DNA of 64,000 nucleotides from Mycobacterium sp. ITM-2016-00318. Lineage in GTDB: Bacteria > Actinomycetota > Actinomycetes > Mycobacteriales > Mycobacteriaceae. The stretch is from NCBI RefSeq assembly GCF_002968285.2, contig NZ_CP134400.1, forward strand, positions 2,790,001 through 2,854,000, given 5' to 3'. The notes under the pieces are model-generated. The model was not told where the DNA came from. It did no database searches and saw only the letters and a program-made list of their open reading frames with translations. The translations under genes and the position numbers were made by a program. Shown piece by piece: positions 22,081 to 30,838 of the stretch; positions within the stretch are counted from its first letter, which is position 1; each line of letters opens with the position of its first letter.

Positions 22081-22347
22081 ATGCACAAGCCACTTGTTGT
22101 TGGAGTCACTACCTTGACGTTGCTGTTCGGCGGCGCAGGTGTCGCGAACGCCGCAACCCTCGAAGCGCCAGCTACCACGACCACCACCGTCGCGCAGGAG
22201 CAAGAAGACGACGGCGGCGACAACGGGCTGTGGGGCTTGGCGGGCCTGCTGGGTCTGCTCGGTCTGGTTGGCCTGAAGCGGCGCAAGGACGCCGACTACC
22301 CGTCCAACCGCGGCGGCGGCACCATCACCAATAATCCCCGCGCGTAA
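22081..22347 (+). CDS. Secreted WGxxGxxG-type small protein, copy 1
   Basis: An 88-residue protein with a signal peptide (MHKPLVVGVTTLTLLFGG, cleavage after the AxA of GVANA-A), a Thr/Glu/Asp-rich linker with EDDGGDNG, then the hydrophobic repeat WGLAGLLGLLGLVGL followed directly by KRRKD and a short polar tail. The start is set by AAGGAGAACAA just upstream of the ATG. A close paralogue lies at 41007-41276. Membrane anchoring through the C-terminal helix is inferred. It is cargo in the tRNA-Pro element and is followed by its own terminator. Confidence 0.85.
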   Translation: MHKPLVVGVTTLTLLFGGAGVANAATLEAPATTTTTVAQEQEDDGGDNGLWGLAGLLGLLGLVGLKRRKDADYPSNRGGGTITNNPRA

Positions 22348-22369
22348 CACAACCACTCGCGCGAGCTGC

Positions 22370-22403
22370 CCCCCCGTCAGTGCCGACGCCTGGCGGGGGG
22401 TTT
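22370..22403 (+). terminator. Hairpin terminator after WGxxGxxG gene
   Basis: An 11-bp stem (22370-22380 with 22390-22400, one G-T pair) is followed by TTT, 23 bases after the stop codon. Confidence 0.8.
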
Positions 22404-22614
22404 CGCTGTCTGGGAACGCAATGCCGAAGCGATGGGGAGCCCCGAGCCGCTACCGCTCACGGGCTCGGGACTCCCACTGACCGCTGCAAGATGTCGGTCT
22501 CGAAAGGCAAGCTCGATGACAGCTGTATCCGCTGCCCTCGCAAGTCATTCACGAACTACCGAAGTACATCGGGTCTGCATGGATAACCGGTGAGCAACCG
22601 GTTAATCTACCGCC

Positions 22615-22815
22615 GTGAGTGGGCGACCCGGCTCCTTCGATGACCGCTCCGTGCCGATGTTCGAACTGAGTCAAGCGGTGAAGGAGCCATCGCGCGAGCT
22701 TTGTCAGGTGTCCGCCGAAGTCTGCGCGAGAAGTGAGGCGCTCCGGCGAGCATCAGAAGAGGTGCGAAATTCGCGCCGGAAAGAGGCTTCGGCCCGCCAC
22801 GCCACCCCGGAGTGA
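22615..22815 (+). CDS. Small helical hypothetical protein
   Basis: A possible 66-residue protein starting at GTG 22615, highly charged and helical (F-E-L-S-Q-A-V-K, then A-L-R-R-A-S-E-E-V-R). It has two Cys (ELCQVSAEVC). No family is recognised and no clear ribosome binding site is seen. The ATG at 22657 is an alternative start. It is followed by another small helical gene in the same orientation. Confidence 0.4.
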   Translation: MSGRPGSFDDRSVPMFELSQAVKEPSRELCQVSAEVCARSEALRRASEEVRNSRRKEASARHATPE

Positions 22816-22880
22816 AGATGGCGCCGGGTTGCTACTCTCGTGACGCCCTCGTGGTGCCCGCGCGTAGCGTCAAAGTGACC

Positions 22881-23198
22881 ATGGACTCAACATCGCGCCG
22901 CCGGAAGCGAGTTGAAGAGATCGCCCGTAGGCGCGAACAACTCGCCGCAGGACAGCGCCCGACACAAGGTGATGTCCGTCGAGCGGCCGAGCATAACGCG
23001 GAAGCATACGACAGCGCGGCAGCAGCGCACGATAGAGCCGCACGCAACCACGACGCTAGGGCCGCCGCTCTCGAAGGCGGCGACGCGGCGAATCACGAAG
23101 CTGCGGCAGCTTGGCACCGCGCCGGCCGAGATGCCGACGCAGAGGCCGGGGACGCAGCGCGGCACAAATTCTCGGGAACCAACGAACGAAGCGACTAG
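22881..23198 (+). CDS. Ala/His/Asp-rich helical hypothetical protein
   Basis: A possible 105-residue protein: a basic start (MDSTSRRRKRVEEIARRRE) followed by heptad-like A-A-x-x-H-D/N repeats to the end. It resembles small coiled-coil proteins seen in mycobacterial genomes, but I do not recognise a named family. The frame is open from 22812, but the ATG at 22881 begins the regular composition. No strong ribosome binding site. It ends within the element, upstream of the ANTAR gene on the other strand; 23199-23561 holds nothing I can support. Confidence 0.5.
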   Translation: MDSTSRRRKRVEEIARRREQLAAGQRPTQGDVRRAAEHNAEAYDSAAAAHDRAARNHDARAAALEGGDAANHEAAAAWHRAGRDADAEAGDAARHKFSGTNERSD

Positions 23199-23561
23199 GA
23201 GACCCCGAGGCGACCACAAGACGAGAGGGGCGGTCCCGCCGGCACGTGGGGCAGAACCGGCAAGACCTTGGATGCGCGAGCGGCCGACCACCCGCGCTCT
23301 CCCCCCGAAAACTAGATATCACCTCCACCAGGCGGTGTTCAAGATGTTCGGGCCCCCGGTCGAGCTTTGCCAAATTGGCGTCCAACTCTCGAAGGGCTTC
23401 GGCGAGTGCCGACAGTCCTTCTACGAGGAGGTTTGTCGCCGGCTTCACGGAACTTATTATTTCCTGCGGTGGCGGCCCAGGGCGCTGCATTGCTGGTGCT
23501 TATGGGCCAGCGACTTTAGGCGGCGGCACGACAAGCAGGACGACGCCTCCGAAGGAGGAAG

Positions 23562-24332
23562 CTAGGACTTCTCTTGCATTCGGATGAGCATTTCCCGGGC
23601 AACGTCGCGCAGTTTGATGTTGCGCCGTTGAGAGTCGTCCTTGAGTTCGTGGAAGGCCGCATGCGGATCACAGCCATGCAACGCAATAAGTGCGCCCTTG
23701 GCCATGTCATTGTCGGAGCGAGAGAGCAGCGCTGTTTCAAGTTGGCTGACGGTCTCTCGGGCTTTCTGCCACCGGCGGGAGTTGCTGATCGCTTGGCCGG
23801 CGGCAATGCTGTACAGACGCATCAGTTCAGCGTCGAACGAATCGAATGCGGTTGAAGTCCGGCTGTATACGTTGAGCGAGCCGACGTTTTCCTGCTCGCT
23901 ATCCGAACCGTCGATCAGCAGCGGAACCGACAAACTTGCGCGGATCCCTGCTCGCTGGGCGGCCTCAACAAATTCGGGCCACCGTGGTTCTTCATCGCCG
24001 ATGATCGAGCGCAGCGGCGTCCGTTGCAATGCGGCCTCTAAACACGGCCCCCGGCCCGAGGCGTATTGCTCGGTATCGAGTTCCTGTTCATCGGTACAGG
24101 CCGCGGTGCGCGACTCGGGCCACGACAGCACTGTGATGCTGATGATGTCCGCATGCGGGATCGCGGCGAGCGCAGTTTCGGCGACCCGGCGGGCGACATC
24201 GTCTAGGGGTTCTTCGGCGGCAAAGAGCTCTCGTAAACCCTCGACCGCTTCTGCTGTAGTTAGGAGCCGCGCCAGTGGGTCCGAGAGGTCCGCCGACTTT
24301 TGGGTGGGGGACAGGGTGTCGTCGTCTGGCAT
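23562..24332 (-). CDS. GAF-ANTAR domain transcription antitermination regulator
   Basis: A 256-residue protein with a GAF sensor domain (about residues 45-175, including DIISITVLSWPE and SLSVPLLIDG) followed by a C-terminal ANTAR domain (about 190-250; ETALLSRSDNDMAKGALIAL, then ARE-MLIRMQEKS). ANTAR domains bind dual hexaloop RNA hairpins and prevent termination. The ATG at 24332 (MPDDDTLSP) is preferred to one eleven codons upstream. It is cargo of the tRNA-Pro element. Mycobacteria have several such regulators, so this could also be ancestral DNA captured in the region. Confidence 0.85.
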   Translation of the reverse strand: MPDDDTLSPTQKSADLSDPLARLLTTAEAVEGLRELFAAEEPLDDVARRVAETALAAIPHADIISITVLSWPESRTAACTDEQELDTEQYASGRGPCLEAALQRTPLRSIIGDEEPRWPEFVEAAQRAGIRASLSVPLLIDGSDSEQENVGSLNVYSRTSTAFDSFDAELMRLYSIAAGQAISNSRRWQKARETVSQLETALLSRSDNDMAKGALIALHGCDPHAAFHELKDDSQRRNIKLRDVAREMLIRMQEKS

Positions 24333-24793
24333 TGAGGGTCGGCTTTCGGGTCGTCGGTTGCCCACGCTTCGCTACCAGAAATGCATGGAGCCCAGCGGCG
24401 GCAACGTCTCACGGCTGTGTGATCCGCTGACAGCGCGAGAACCGAAGCGTTGACGGCGAACCGGTGAGTCCAGGCCGACGCTGTGTGTGTGCAACGCTGA
24501 GGGAAGGCACCCTGGGTCATCTAACAACGGAAATGTTCGACGCCACCCGGCTAGACCCGGTGATGCACTGATACTACTCACCGCAGCTAGTTGTATGCCC
24601 AACAACGAGTTCTCCGGACTTCATAGACGCTCCCGCTGGCTCATGTTGCTGAACTAGCGGAACCTGAGTCATCGCGGAAGCCGGCTTTCTCACAACCGAC
24701 CTAGGCGCCGGGCTACCCGACCTGAGCTGCGGCAAAACGAGATTCGGCCCGCCATCAGGGGAGCGGATGACGGGCCGAGGTGGAGAGAGTACG
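24333..24793. other. Gene-free stretch inside the element
   Basis: About 460 bases upstream of the ANTAR gene without a supportable gene. The minus-strand frames here are rich in Arg and Ser and look like noise. It should hold the ANTAR promoter, but no clear -10/-35 pair stands out. Confidence 0.5.
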
Positions 24794-24937
24794 TCAGACG
24801 GCAGACATGTCGGTCTGGTTCCCTCCGAGGAATAATTCGCGCACTAGATCGGATCGCGTCTTCGCCTCCTCGACGAGCAGAATCGCGAGCTGTCCGCACA
24901 CCGCAGCGAGTTCACGTAGGGAGCTGGGCATGGTCAT
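24794..24937 (-). CDS. 47-residue helical protein near the right end of the element
   Basis: A very small acidic-helical protein (M-T-M-P-S-S-L-R-E-L start; middle LLVEEAKTRSDLVRELFLGG). The minus strand has GAAAGGAA about ten bases before the ATG, a good ribosome binding site. The right GTAGCGCAAC pair lies 29 bases upstream of the ATG, so integrase binding there could affect its expression. Function unknown; an excisionase is possible by position only, and I see no clear winged-helix or MerR-like pattern. Confidence 0.55.
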   Translation of the reverse strand: MTMPSSLRELAAVCGQLAILLVEEAKTRSDLVRELFLGGNQTDMSAV

Positions 24938-24965
24938 GTGATGGGGTTCCTTTCGATTGTTTGAG

Positions 24966-24987
24966 GTAGCGCAACGGGTAGCGCAAC
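24966..24987 (+). repeat. Right pair of GTAGCGCAAC repeats (candidate integrase arm sites)
   Basis: GTAGCGCAAC at 24966-24975 and 24978-24987, the same 12-base pitch and orientation as the left pair, 106 bases before the right attachment core. Confidence 0.6.
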
Positions 24988-25093
24988 GACTCAGATTTCG
25001 TCGGTGTTTGTGACTGTTTGCGGGGGTGCGGTCAGTGTGATCTACCTGCGGCAACGGAACATTCGCGTATGTGTGCGAACGTCGTTATTGAGC

Positions 25094-25136
25094 CTGGGGG
25101 TCAAGTGGTCGCAGGTCCAAATCCTGTCAGCCCGAC
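25094..25136 (+). repeat. Attachment core, right copy (partial tRNA-Pro duplicate)
   Basis: This copies 42 of 43 bases of 20998-21040. The 5' half of a tRNA is missing, so this is not a gene. The single change (C at 25117) falls in the T-loop TTC. It marks the chromosomal right end of the element (attR). Confidence 0.9.
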
Positions 25137-25501
25137 GAGAGTTAGAGCAGATAGAAGCGGTTTCCGGAGCGATCAGCGTCGCCTCATCTTCGTGAGAGTG
25201 GCGCTGGACAGCAACGCCCCGGTCCACGAGTTCGTTAGACCGAAGTGGTCAACCAGGCCGTCCACTGCCGCCCCCGCCCCAATGTTCGAGGTGCACCCGT
25301 AGGCGGTCCAAGGAATTGCATCGAGAACGTCGTAGGTTGCCCCGCGCCTACAGGTCGGCCACAGGCATGGCGTCGATCTGATTCAGGTCGCGCCCGAGCG
25401 CCTGAAGACGATTAGCTGTACCGAAGCCAGTTAACGGCAACGTCGTCAATTAATTGTTTGATGAGGGTTTGTTCTGCTGAGATTACGGATACCTAAAGAT
25501 C
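25137..25501. other. Intergenic region upstream of the kinase gene
   Basis: 365 bases between the right attachment core and the kinase start, with no supportable gene. It contains the 10-bp palindrome CAATTAATTG at 25447-25456, and the last 60 bases are AT-richer than the surroundings, a likely promoter region for the kinase. Confidence 0.45.
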
Positions 25502-26911
25502 ATGAACAGCGCCGGGCTACTTGGCGGACGCTACGAAGTTCGCGACGTGCTGGGTTTCGGTGCTACGGCCGAAGTGTGTGACGGCTGGGACACCCACTTG
25601 AGCCGCCCCGTGGCCATCAAACTCCTTCGCCGGGGTCTAAGCTCGCAAGCCGCCGTCCGGCAACGGTTCCAAATCGAGGCGCGCGCGGCGGCGGCTCTCA
25701 ACCACCCCAACATTGTCCGGGTGTATGACATCGGCAACCACCACGAGACTCCGTACATCGTGATGGAGCGGCTGCCGGGCACCACGCTCGGCGACCAGAT
25801 AGCGCTCGGACCGCTTCCTCAGGCGCAGGCTCGTGCGGCGCTGCTCAGCGTGCTCGCCGCTCTCGCCGTCGCGCACGATGCGGGAATGCTGCATCGTGAC
25901 ATCAAGCCCGGTAACTTGCTGCTCACGCAGTCCGGCACCGTCAAAGTTGCCGATTTCGGGATTGTGAAGACCGCTGCGTCTGTCCATACGACGACTGGGC
26001 ACATCGTTGGCACGCTGGCGTACATGAGTCCCGACAGGGTTAGCGGCAAGCCGGCATCCGTTGATGACGATCTCTATGCCGTCGGCGTCGTTGGATATGA
26101 GGCGCTGACGGGTCGAAAGCCGTTCCCGCAAGAGGACATCATGCCACTGGCGCTTGCGATCATCGAGGGCCGTCCACCGCCGGTGAAGGAACTGCGCCCA
26201 GACATCGATCCGTCACTTGCTGACGTGATCGAGCGTGCCATGTCACCAGATCCGCTCCGGCGATTCGGTAGCGCCGATGCTATGCGGAGGGCTTTAAACG
26301 GAGAAAAGATTGCGCTCGTCAGTCCCGTTCCGGCCCTTGCTCATTCGCAATCGCCGAGGATGTTGAGGATTTCACGCCTCCAGAGCCCACCGGCGGTGAC
26401 CGCGGTGTCGCCGGCCTCGGTCAAGCGATCACCAAGGCGGGCGCTCGAAGTTGTCGGGTCCGCAGTCCTTTTGGGAGCGATGGCACTGGCGGTGCTTGCC
26501 TTCACGTCGAATTCGTCGTCGACGACACCCGCGACGGCGCCTGGAACCTTCAGCGTCAGCACGCCCGGGCCTTCCCCGATTGGGCTGACAGAAGTTCCTC
26601 GGTCGACGGCGCCGACTGTTCCTGCCGCGCCTGTGCCCGTCGTGGTGCTTGCCGAGGTGGAACAGGCTTCGCCGACACGGACGGTCGAGAAAGCGATGCC
26701 ACGAGAACTACGGGACACCATTAACAACTTTATCGGTGCAGGCTCAGGCAACAGCGACAATGGGAATGGTTTCGGCAATGTCAGGCGCGGCAACGACAAC
26801 GGCAACATCGACGGCGCCAGGCGCGTAGGCGATACAAAGGGCGGCACCGGAAACGCAAACGGAAACAACGGGCACGTTAACGGAAATAGGGGAAACGGCA
26901 ACCCTAAATAG
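25502..26911 (+). CDS. Transmembrane Ser/Thr protein kinase
   Basis: A 469-residue PASTA-less Hanks-type kinase. The kinase domain spans residues 11-270, with glycine loop GFGATAEV, Lys40 in VAIKLL, catalytic HRD at 131-133 (MLHRDIKPGN), DFG at 151-153 and the activation-end motif MSPDRVSG. A transmembrane helix follows at about 318-340 (VLLGAMALAVLAF). The external part is a Pro/Thr/Ser linker and then a roughly 60-residue tail built almost only of Gly, Asn, Asp and Arg. No known sensor domain is present. All catalytic residues are intact. It does not match a specific named mycobacterial Pkn. Confidence 0.93.
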   Translation: MNSAGLLGGRYEVRDVLGFGATAEVCDGWDTHLSRPVAIKLLRRGLSSQAAVRQRFQIEARAAAALNHPNIVRVYDIGNHHETPYIVMERLPGTTLGDQIALGPLPQAQARAALLSVLAALAVAHDAGMLHRDIKPGNLLLTQSGTVKVADFGIVKTAASVHTTTGHIVGTLAYMSPDRVSGKPASVDDDLYAVGVVGYEALTGRKPFPQEDIMPLALAIIEGRPPPVKELRPDIDPSLADVIERAMSPDPLRRFGSADAMRRALNGEKIALVSPVPALAHSQSPRMLRISRLQSPPAVTAVSPASVKRSPRRALEVVGSAVLLGAMALAVLAFTSNSSSTTPATAPGTFSVSTPGPSPIGLTEVPRSTAPTVPAAPVPVVVLAEVEQASPTRTVEKAMPRELRDTINNFIGAGSGNSDNGNGFGNVRRGNDNGNIDGARRVGDTKGGTGNANGNNGHVNGNRGNGNPK

Positions 26912-27122
26912 ACGGCTGCTCAGGCTGTTTCATCCGCGTCGGGCCCACTGCATGCGCTCGCTCTCCACTACTGGTACACGTCGGTCTCCGCCGACGATCC
27001 ATCCTCGCGGCTTTTGTTGCCTGCGTCGCGGGCCAGGGCGCTGCGTTGCTTATGAGTGGTGACCGTATCGGCCAGCACTGACAGAAACTCCGGGCCTCCG
27101 CCTGTGTGGGGGAGCCTAAGAG

Positions 27123-27770
27123 TCATTCGGTCGGCCACGTCTTGGCGGTCAACAACTCCTCAACTTCAGTAACGACGGCACGTATCTGCTGCGGGGTACC
27201 AACGAAGGCGGCGAAGAATCCCACGCCCGCCAGCATCGCGGCGAGGGTGTCAACCAACGGATTTACTCGAGCGGCCGAGGAGGAAAGCTCACCGCGGTCC
27301 ACCGCGTCATTCACAGCCCAGATTAAGAACCGCCGGGTGATGGTCACGGGGCAATGGTCAGGATCGCGTAGTTCGGGGCGGCGCTGGCACTCAGCAGCCG
27401 AGGTCCACAAAAACGCCGCGACAGACCTGTCCTGAGCTATCGCGTCGCCGGCCGTTCTTATGAGAACCGACACCTGGCGTGCAAGACCGGTCTCCTGCGC
27501 CGCGCGGTCGATCGCGGGCACCACGACCTCGGTGTAGGTGGCCTTGATTGCCTCGTGATACATCGCGCGTTTGTCTTCGAAGTGATAATTCACCGTCGGG
27601 CGCGAGAGGCCCGCCCGCTGGGCCACCTCCCGCAAAGTGGTGCCGTCGTAGCCTCGTTTGCTGAAGACCTCCCGCGCAACCTTCACCAGACGCTCATGCG
27701 TCAGCGCCCCGATAGCCGCCGGCGGCCTGCCGGGGCGCCTCGTTAACCCGTCATCGGCTCGGGCCACCAT
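27123..27770 (-). CDS. TetR-family transcriptional regulator
   Basis: A 215-residue regulator. The N-terminal helix-turn-helix is AREVFSKRGYDGTTLREVA followed by AGLSRPTVNYHF; the remainder is an all-helical ligand domain. The ATG at 27770 has GGGGGAACG just upstream; an in-frame upstream start at 27803 is less likely. The divergent neighbour at 28051 is a membrane protein that may be its target, which is inference. A 210-base gap downstream of the kinase gene holds no gene. Confidence 0.88.
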   Translation of the reverse strand: MVARADDGLTRRPGRPPAAIGALTHERLVKVAREVFSKRGYDGTTLREVAQRAGLSRPTVNYHFEDKRAMYHEAIKATYTEVVVPAIDRAAQETGLARQVSVLIRTAGDAIAQDRSVAAFLWTSAAECQRRPELRDPDHCPVTITRRFLIWAVNDAVDRGELSSSAARVNPLVDTLAAMLAGVGFFAAFVGTPQQIRAVVTEVEELLTAKTWPTE

Positions 27771-28050
27771 CGTCCCGTTCCCCCTGACCCATGCCGCCCC
27801 CATAGATCGCGCTGACTGCCGCGCGCCAACAATTGACGATCGCGTAACCAGCCCTTGCCTAACCTACGCTTCTGCAGCACCGACATGAAGACCAACACGA
27901 GTTCAGTTTTGAAGCATGGGACTTCCGAGAAAGTCCCGTCCACGCATCGTGTGACGCGGTGTTCGAGAGCCGAGCCGTGAAGTCTGAACGTCGGGGAAGG
28001 CGATCGCACGGGCGACGTTTGGCCGTTTCGGATGCGGGTAGGCGATTCGG

Positions 28051-29082
28051 ATGCCTGGGGAGCCTTCATCAATCCTGCTAGTCGCGGATCCCGGTGCCCC
28101 GGCGGTGATCGCCGAACGTCTGTCTGATTCGCTACCGGACGCGCTAACGGGCGGTCCCGCAGATGACAGGTGGGACGTGTCGGTGCGGCGTCACGCCTAC
28201 CCCATCGACGAGCACACCGAGGTTTCAGAGGTGGTCGGCACAGTCGAACCGGGGGGCGAGACAGAAGACATCGTCATCTATCTCACCGATCTGCCCCGTC
28301 GTCAGGGGACGACACCGGTGATAGCCGACATCAGCGTGCCCAACCGCTTCGGAGTGATCTCCATCCCAGGGTTGGGTGGTGCGTTCATCGATCGCCGGGT
28401 GAGAAATTTGGCGCGAACCGTGGTCGCCGAGGTGACGGACCAGTCGAGGAAGCAAGACGTGCCGGTGAAGCGGCTGACGCGGATACAGGACGACGACGTC
28501 GTTCACTACGTCGCGCCGTCAGCACTGTCACGTCTGCGCCTCCTGGCCGGCATGGTTTACGCCAATCGACCGTGGCGATTGGTTACCGGTATGTCGAAGG
28601 TGATGATGGCAGCGTTCGCCACTGGGGCTGTAAGCCTTGCATATCCGACGATTTGGCAGTTGTCCGCCACTATGGGCCCCTGGCGATTGAGCGCGGCAAC
28701 GATCTTGGCGAGCGCAGCCCTGATCGCGTGGCTCATCGTTGAACACAAACTATGGGAACGCCCGCAGTCGGCCGATGAACGTGAACGCTCGGTGTTGTAC
28801 AACGCATCGACTGTCGTCACGCTGACGATCGGTGTCGTTATCTTCCACGCCGGACTATTCATCCTGCTTCTAGTGACCGCGTGGTGGACACTTCCGCCGC
28901 ACATGGTCGCTCAAAACATCGGCAAACCGTTCGGACTTACCTCCTTGTTGTTGATGGCGTGGTTGGTGGCTGCAGTCGCCACGTTGGGCGGTGCGCTCGG
29001 CTCGGGGATGGAGGATGACGACGCCGTGAAGGCGGCGGCATATGGGGCGCGACAACGCCAGCGATTCGATCAAGCGAACTGA
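28051..29082 (+). CDS. Hypothetical membrane protein with N-terminal soluble domain
   Basis: A 343-residue protein. Residues 1-165 are soluble and acidic, with strands such as SSILLVADPG, IVIYLTDLPRR and GVISIPGLGG. Residues 170-320 contain four hydrophobic segments (including VVTLTIGVVIFHAGLFILLL). I recall actinobacterial relatives carrying doubtful folate-enzyme names, but nothing here supports an enzyme. The roughly 280-base region upstream lies between divergent tetR and this gene. Function unknown. Confidence 0.8.
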   Translation: MPGEPSSILLVADPGAPAVIAERLSDSLPDALTGGPADDRWDVSVRRHAYPIDEHTEVSEVVGTVEPGGETEDIVIYLTDLPRRQGTTPVIADISVPNRFGVISIPGLGGAFIDRRVRNLARTVVAEVTDQSRKQDVPVKRLTRIQDDDVVHYVAPSALSRLRLLAGMVYANRPWRLVTGMSKVMMAAFATGAVSLAYPTIWQLSATMGPWRLSAATILASAALIAWLIVEHKLWERPQSADERERSVLYNASTVVTLTIGVVIFHAGLFILLLVTAWWTLPPHMVAQNIGKPFGLTSLLLMAWLVAAVATLGGALGSGMEDDDAVKAAAYGARQRQRFDQAN

Positions 29083-29230
29083 CGCCGTCTCCATTTGGGT
29101 CGGGTTGCAGCCCAGAGTCCTTAAGGGCCGTTCGGGTGCCCACCATTCCAGGCTCGCGCCAGTCACTGGGTGACGCTCTCTATCGCAACGTCCACCGCTA
29201 GTCCTGTCGTCGAACTCGAGGGGTACGGTG

Positions 29231-29836
29231 TCATCCGTCGCCGGTATGAGCGTAGAAGCCATCGGAGCCGTGTTCCGTTGCGGCAGGGAGGTGGGCGACA
29301 ACCAGCGCGAACAGCGCTATGACGGCACTGCGAAATGCGGCTTCGGACCCATTCCAATCCGACGAACGCCACATTTGAAACCATTCGCCGCCGATGGCGA
29401 GAAAGCCGCCTACGAACTGCACGACAATCATCGTCAGTCCGATTGTCGCCAGCGCGCGTGCCCGGGTCCGACTGCGCACGGAACGGACGAACCACAAGAT
29501 GGTCGCTGCCCCTAGAGCCAAGCCGGCAAGCAGTTCCCACGCAATGATCCCGATGTATGCGGCATTCTGAAGCGGACGGGACTCGACCGCGTGCCACATC
29601 ACCTCCGGATCGAGTCCCTGGCCCACCGGCGCACCGAAGTTCGCCGTGTCCATCGAGAGAACGTGTTGGACGAATGACTGATTCGTCGCAAAATCGGTGA
29701 TGTTTCCGAACGCGACCAACAGGATGAAGAGCGCGTTCAGCCCGACGAGAACCCCACCGACAGTGAACAAGCTACCGATGGCTAGCCAACGCGGCTGCGA
29801 GCGCCCAGCGCCGTCGATTCTCTTCGAAGAGTTCAT
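29231..29836 (-). CDS. DUF2165-like small integral membrane protein
   Basis: A 201-residue protein with four hydrophobic helices and the signature N-I-T-D-F-x-x-N-x-x-F-V-x-H-V-L-S-M-D-T between the first two, typical of DUF2165. The ATG at 29836 is set by GGAGAAG six bases before it; a TTG at 29851 is an alternative. The gene is convergent with the membrane protein before it. Function unknown. Confidence 0.75.
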   Translation of the reverse strand: MNSSKRIDGAGRSQPRWLAIGSLFTVGGVLVGLNALFILLVAFGNITDFATNQSFVQHVLSMDTANFGAPVGQGLDPEVMWHAVESRPLQNAAYIGIIAWELLAGLALGAATILWFVRSVRSRTRARALATIGLTMIVVQFVGGFLAIGGEWFQMWRSSDWNGSEAAFRSAVIALFALVVAHLPAATEHGSDGFYAHTGDG

Positions 29837-30240
29837 GCCCGACTTCTCCAATCAACGTGCTATCGATGTGCGTGACAGGAACCTGAAGCCGCGCATGTGT
29901 CACAGTGCCCATTGTGCGCAGGAGCCACCGTCAGATCGATCAGTTCGAGCGACGGCGGACCTCGCCGCCGTCCCGCTGGACCCCCACACGTTAGGTGCAA
30001 GCCGGTCGCCTCCTCGGGATCCACACTGCGCAACGACGGGCGCTTGCATCGGCGCTGGCGGTCCACCAACCGAAGCTCGTGCAGGTCAAGGGGGGAGAAT
30101 CGGACCGCCTCTGGCGTCTGATGTGGAGGTACGCGTCCGACGATGCCACGGGGGCTGCAGGGTCATCCTGGTGCTGAACCGGCCGCGCATCCCTGATGCG
30201 GCCCGTGCACAGCGCGCCGCATCGGGCGCATTATCGAGGG
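29837..30240. other. Gene-free stretch
   Basis: About 400 bases between the divergent DUF2165-like gene and the DinB-like gene. Open frames here are short and of shadow composition. I see no clear gene, repeat or RNA. Confidence 0.5.
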
Positions 30241-30783
30241 GTGACCGATGAGCACGGCAAGGTTGATCGCGACGGCATCACCGCAGACTTGGAGCGGGCA
30301 CGTATCGAGTTCCACCGACTAGTGGAGGCAGCTGGAGCCGAGGATTGGGGCAGACGAACTTGCGGAACACGATGGACCAATGAGCAACTGCTGTTCCACA
30401 TGGTGTTTGGCTACATGGTCGTACAACGTCTACTAATCCTTGTGCGGATCTTCAGTCGCTTGCCTGATCCAGTGAGCCGCTGTTTTGCCAACATCCTCGA
30501 CGCCGCCACAAAGCCGTTCCACATCATCAACTACTACGGCTCATGTGCCGCGGCACTGGTCTACAACCGGCGCAGAATGGACGCAAAACTGGACCGTGTC
30601 ATCGCCTCACTGCAACGCAAGCTCGCCCGAGAGAATGATGCCGACTTCGCTCGAGGTATGCGCTACCCGCTCGGTTGGGACCCGTTCTTCGACGACTTCA
30701 TGACTTTGGAAGACGTGTATCGCTACCCCGGACGGCACTTCGACTTCCATGCTCACCAGCTGACGCTCACCGCCCTTCGGTGA
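30241..30783 (+). CDS. DinB-like four-helix metal-binding protein
   Basis: A 180-residue protein of the DinB/YfiT superfamily. The pattern RWTNEQLLFHMVFGY gives the first His, and FDFHAHQLTL at the C-terminus gives the last two, the usual three-His metal site. Members include thiol-dependent S-transferases; the co-substrate in mycobacteria would be mycothiol, but this is family knowledge only. The GTG at 30241 follows GAGGG closely and is preferred to the in-frame ATG at 30196. Confidence 0.7.
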   Translation: MTDEHGKVDRDGITADLERARIEFHRLVEAAGAEDWGRRTCGTRWTNEQLLFHMVFGYMVVQRLLILVRIFSRLPDPVSRCFANILDAATKPFHIINYYGSCAAALVYNRRRMDAKLDRVIASLQRKLARENDADFARGMRYPLGWDPFFDDFMTLEDVYRYPGRHFDFHAHQLTLTALR

Positions 30784-30838
30784 CACGTTCACCACCTGTT
30801 CGCTTGTGGCCTGATTCGATGTTTGTCAATATCGATGG

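Larger units (their letters stand above)
20998..25136. mobile_element. Degenerate tRNA-Pro integrative element, about 4.1 kb
   Basis: The segment between the tRNA-Pro 3' half and its 43-nt imperfect copy has the anatomy of an integrated element. A tyrosine integrase remnant lies next to the tRNA, paired arm-like repeats sit inside both ends, and the cargo consists of small genes (55-aa protein, WGxxGxxG secreted protein, helical proteins, GAF-ANTAR regulator, 47-aa protein). No replication, capsid or conjugation gene is recognisable, so the element is probably a defective prophage or integrative plasmid relic. Boundaries are seen directly; element status is inference from known tRNA-integrating elements. 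Confidence 0.8.

Noticed and set aside
23056..23490. Minus-strand frame with a helical stretch (LLVEGLSALAEALRELDANL)
   Set aside because: The first 50 residues look protein-like, but the rest is antisense to the Ala/His-rich gene and Arg/Pro-rich; no start signal. It could be a remnant.
25018..25302. Second tRNA-Pro gene at 25.1 kb
   Set aside because: Only the 3' 43 bases match; the acceptor 5' strand and D arm are missing, so it is an attachment-site copy.
25447..25456. CAATTAATTG palindrome upstream of the kinase
   Set aside because: Ten AT-rich bases form palindromes by chance; no second copy in the promoter.
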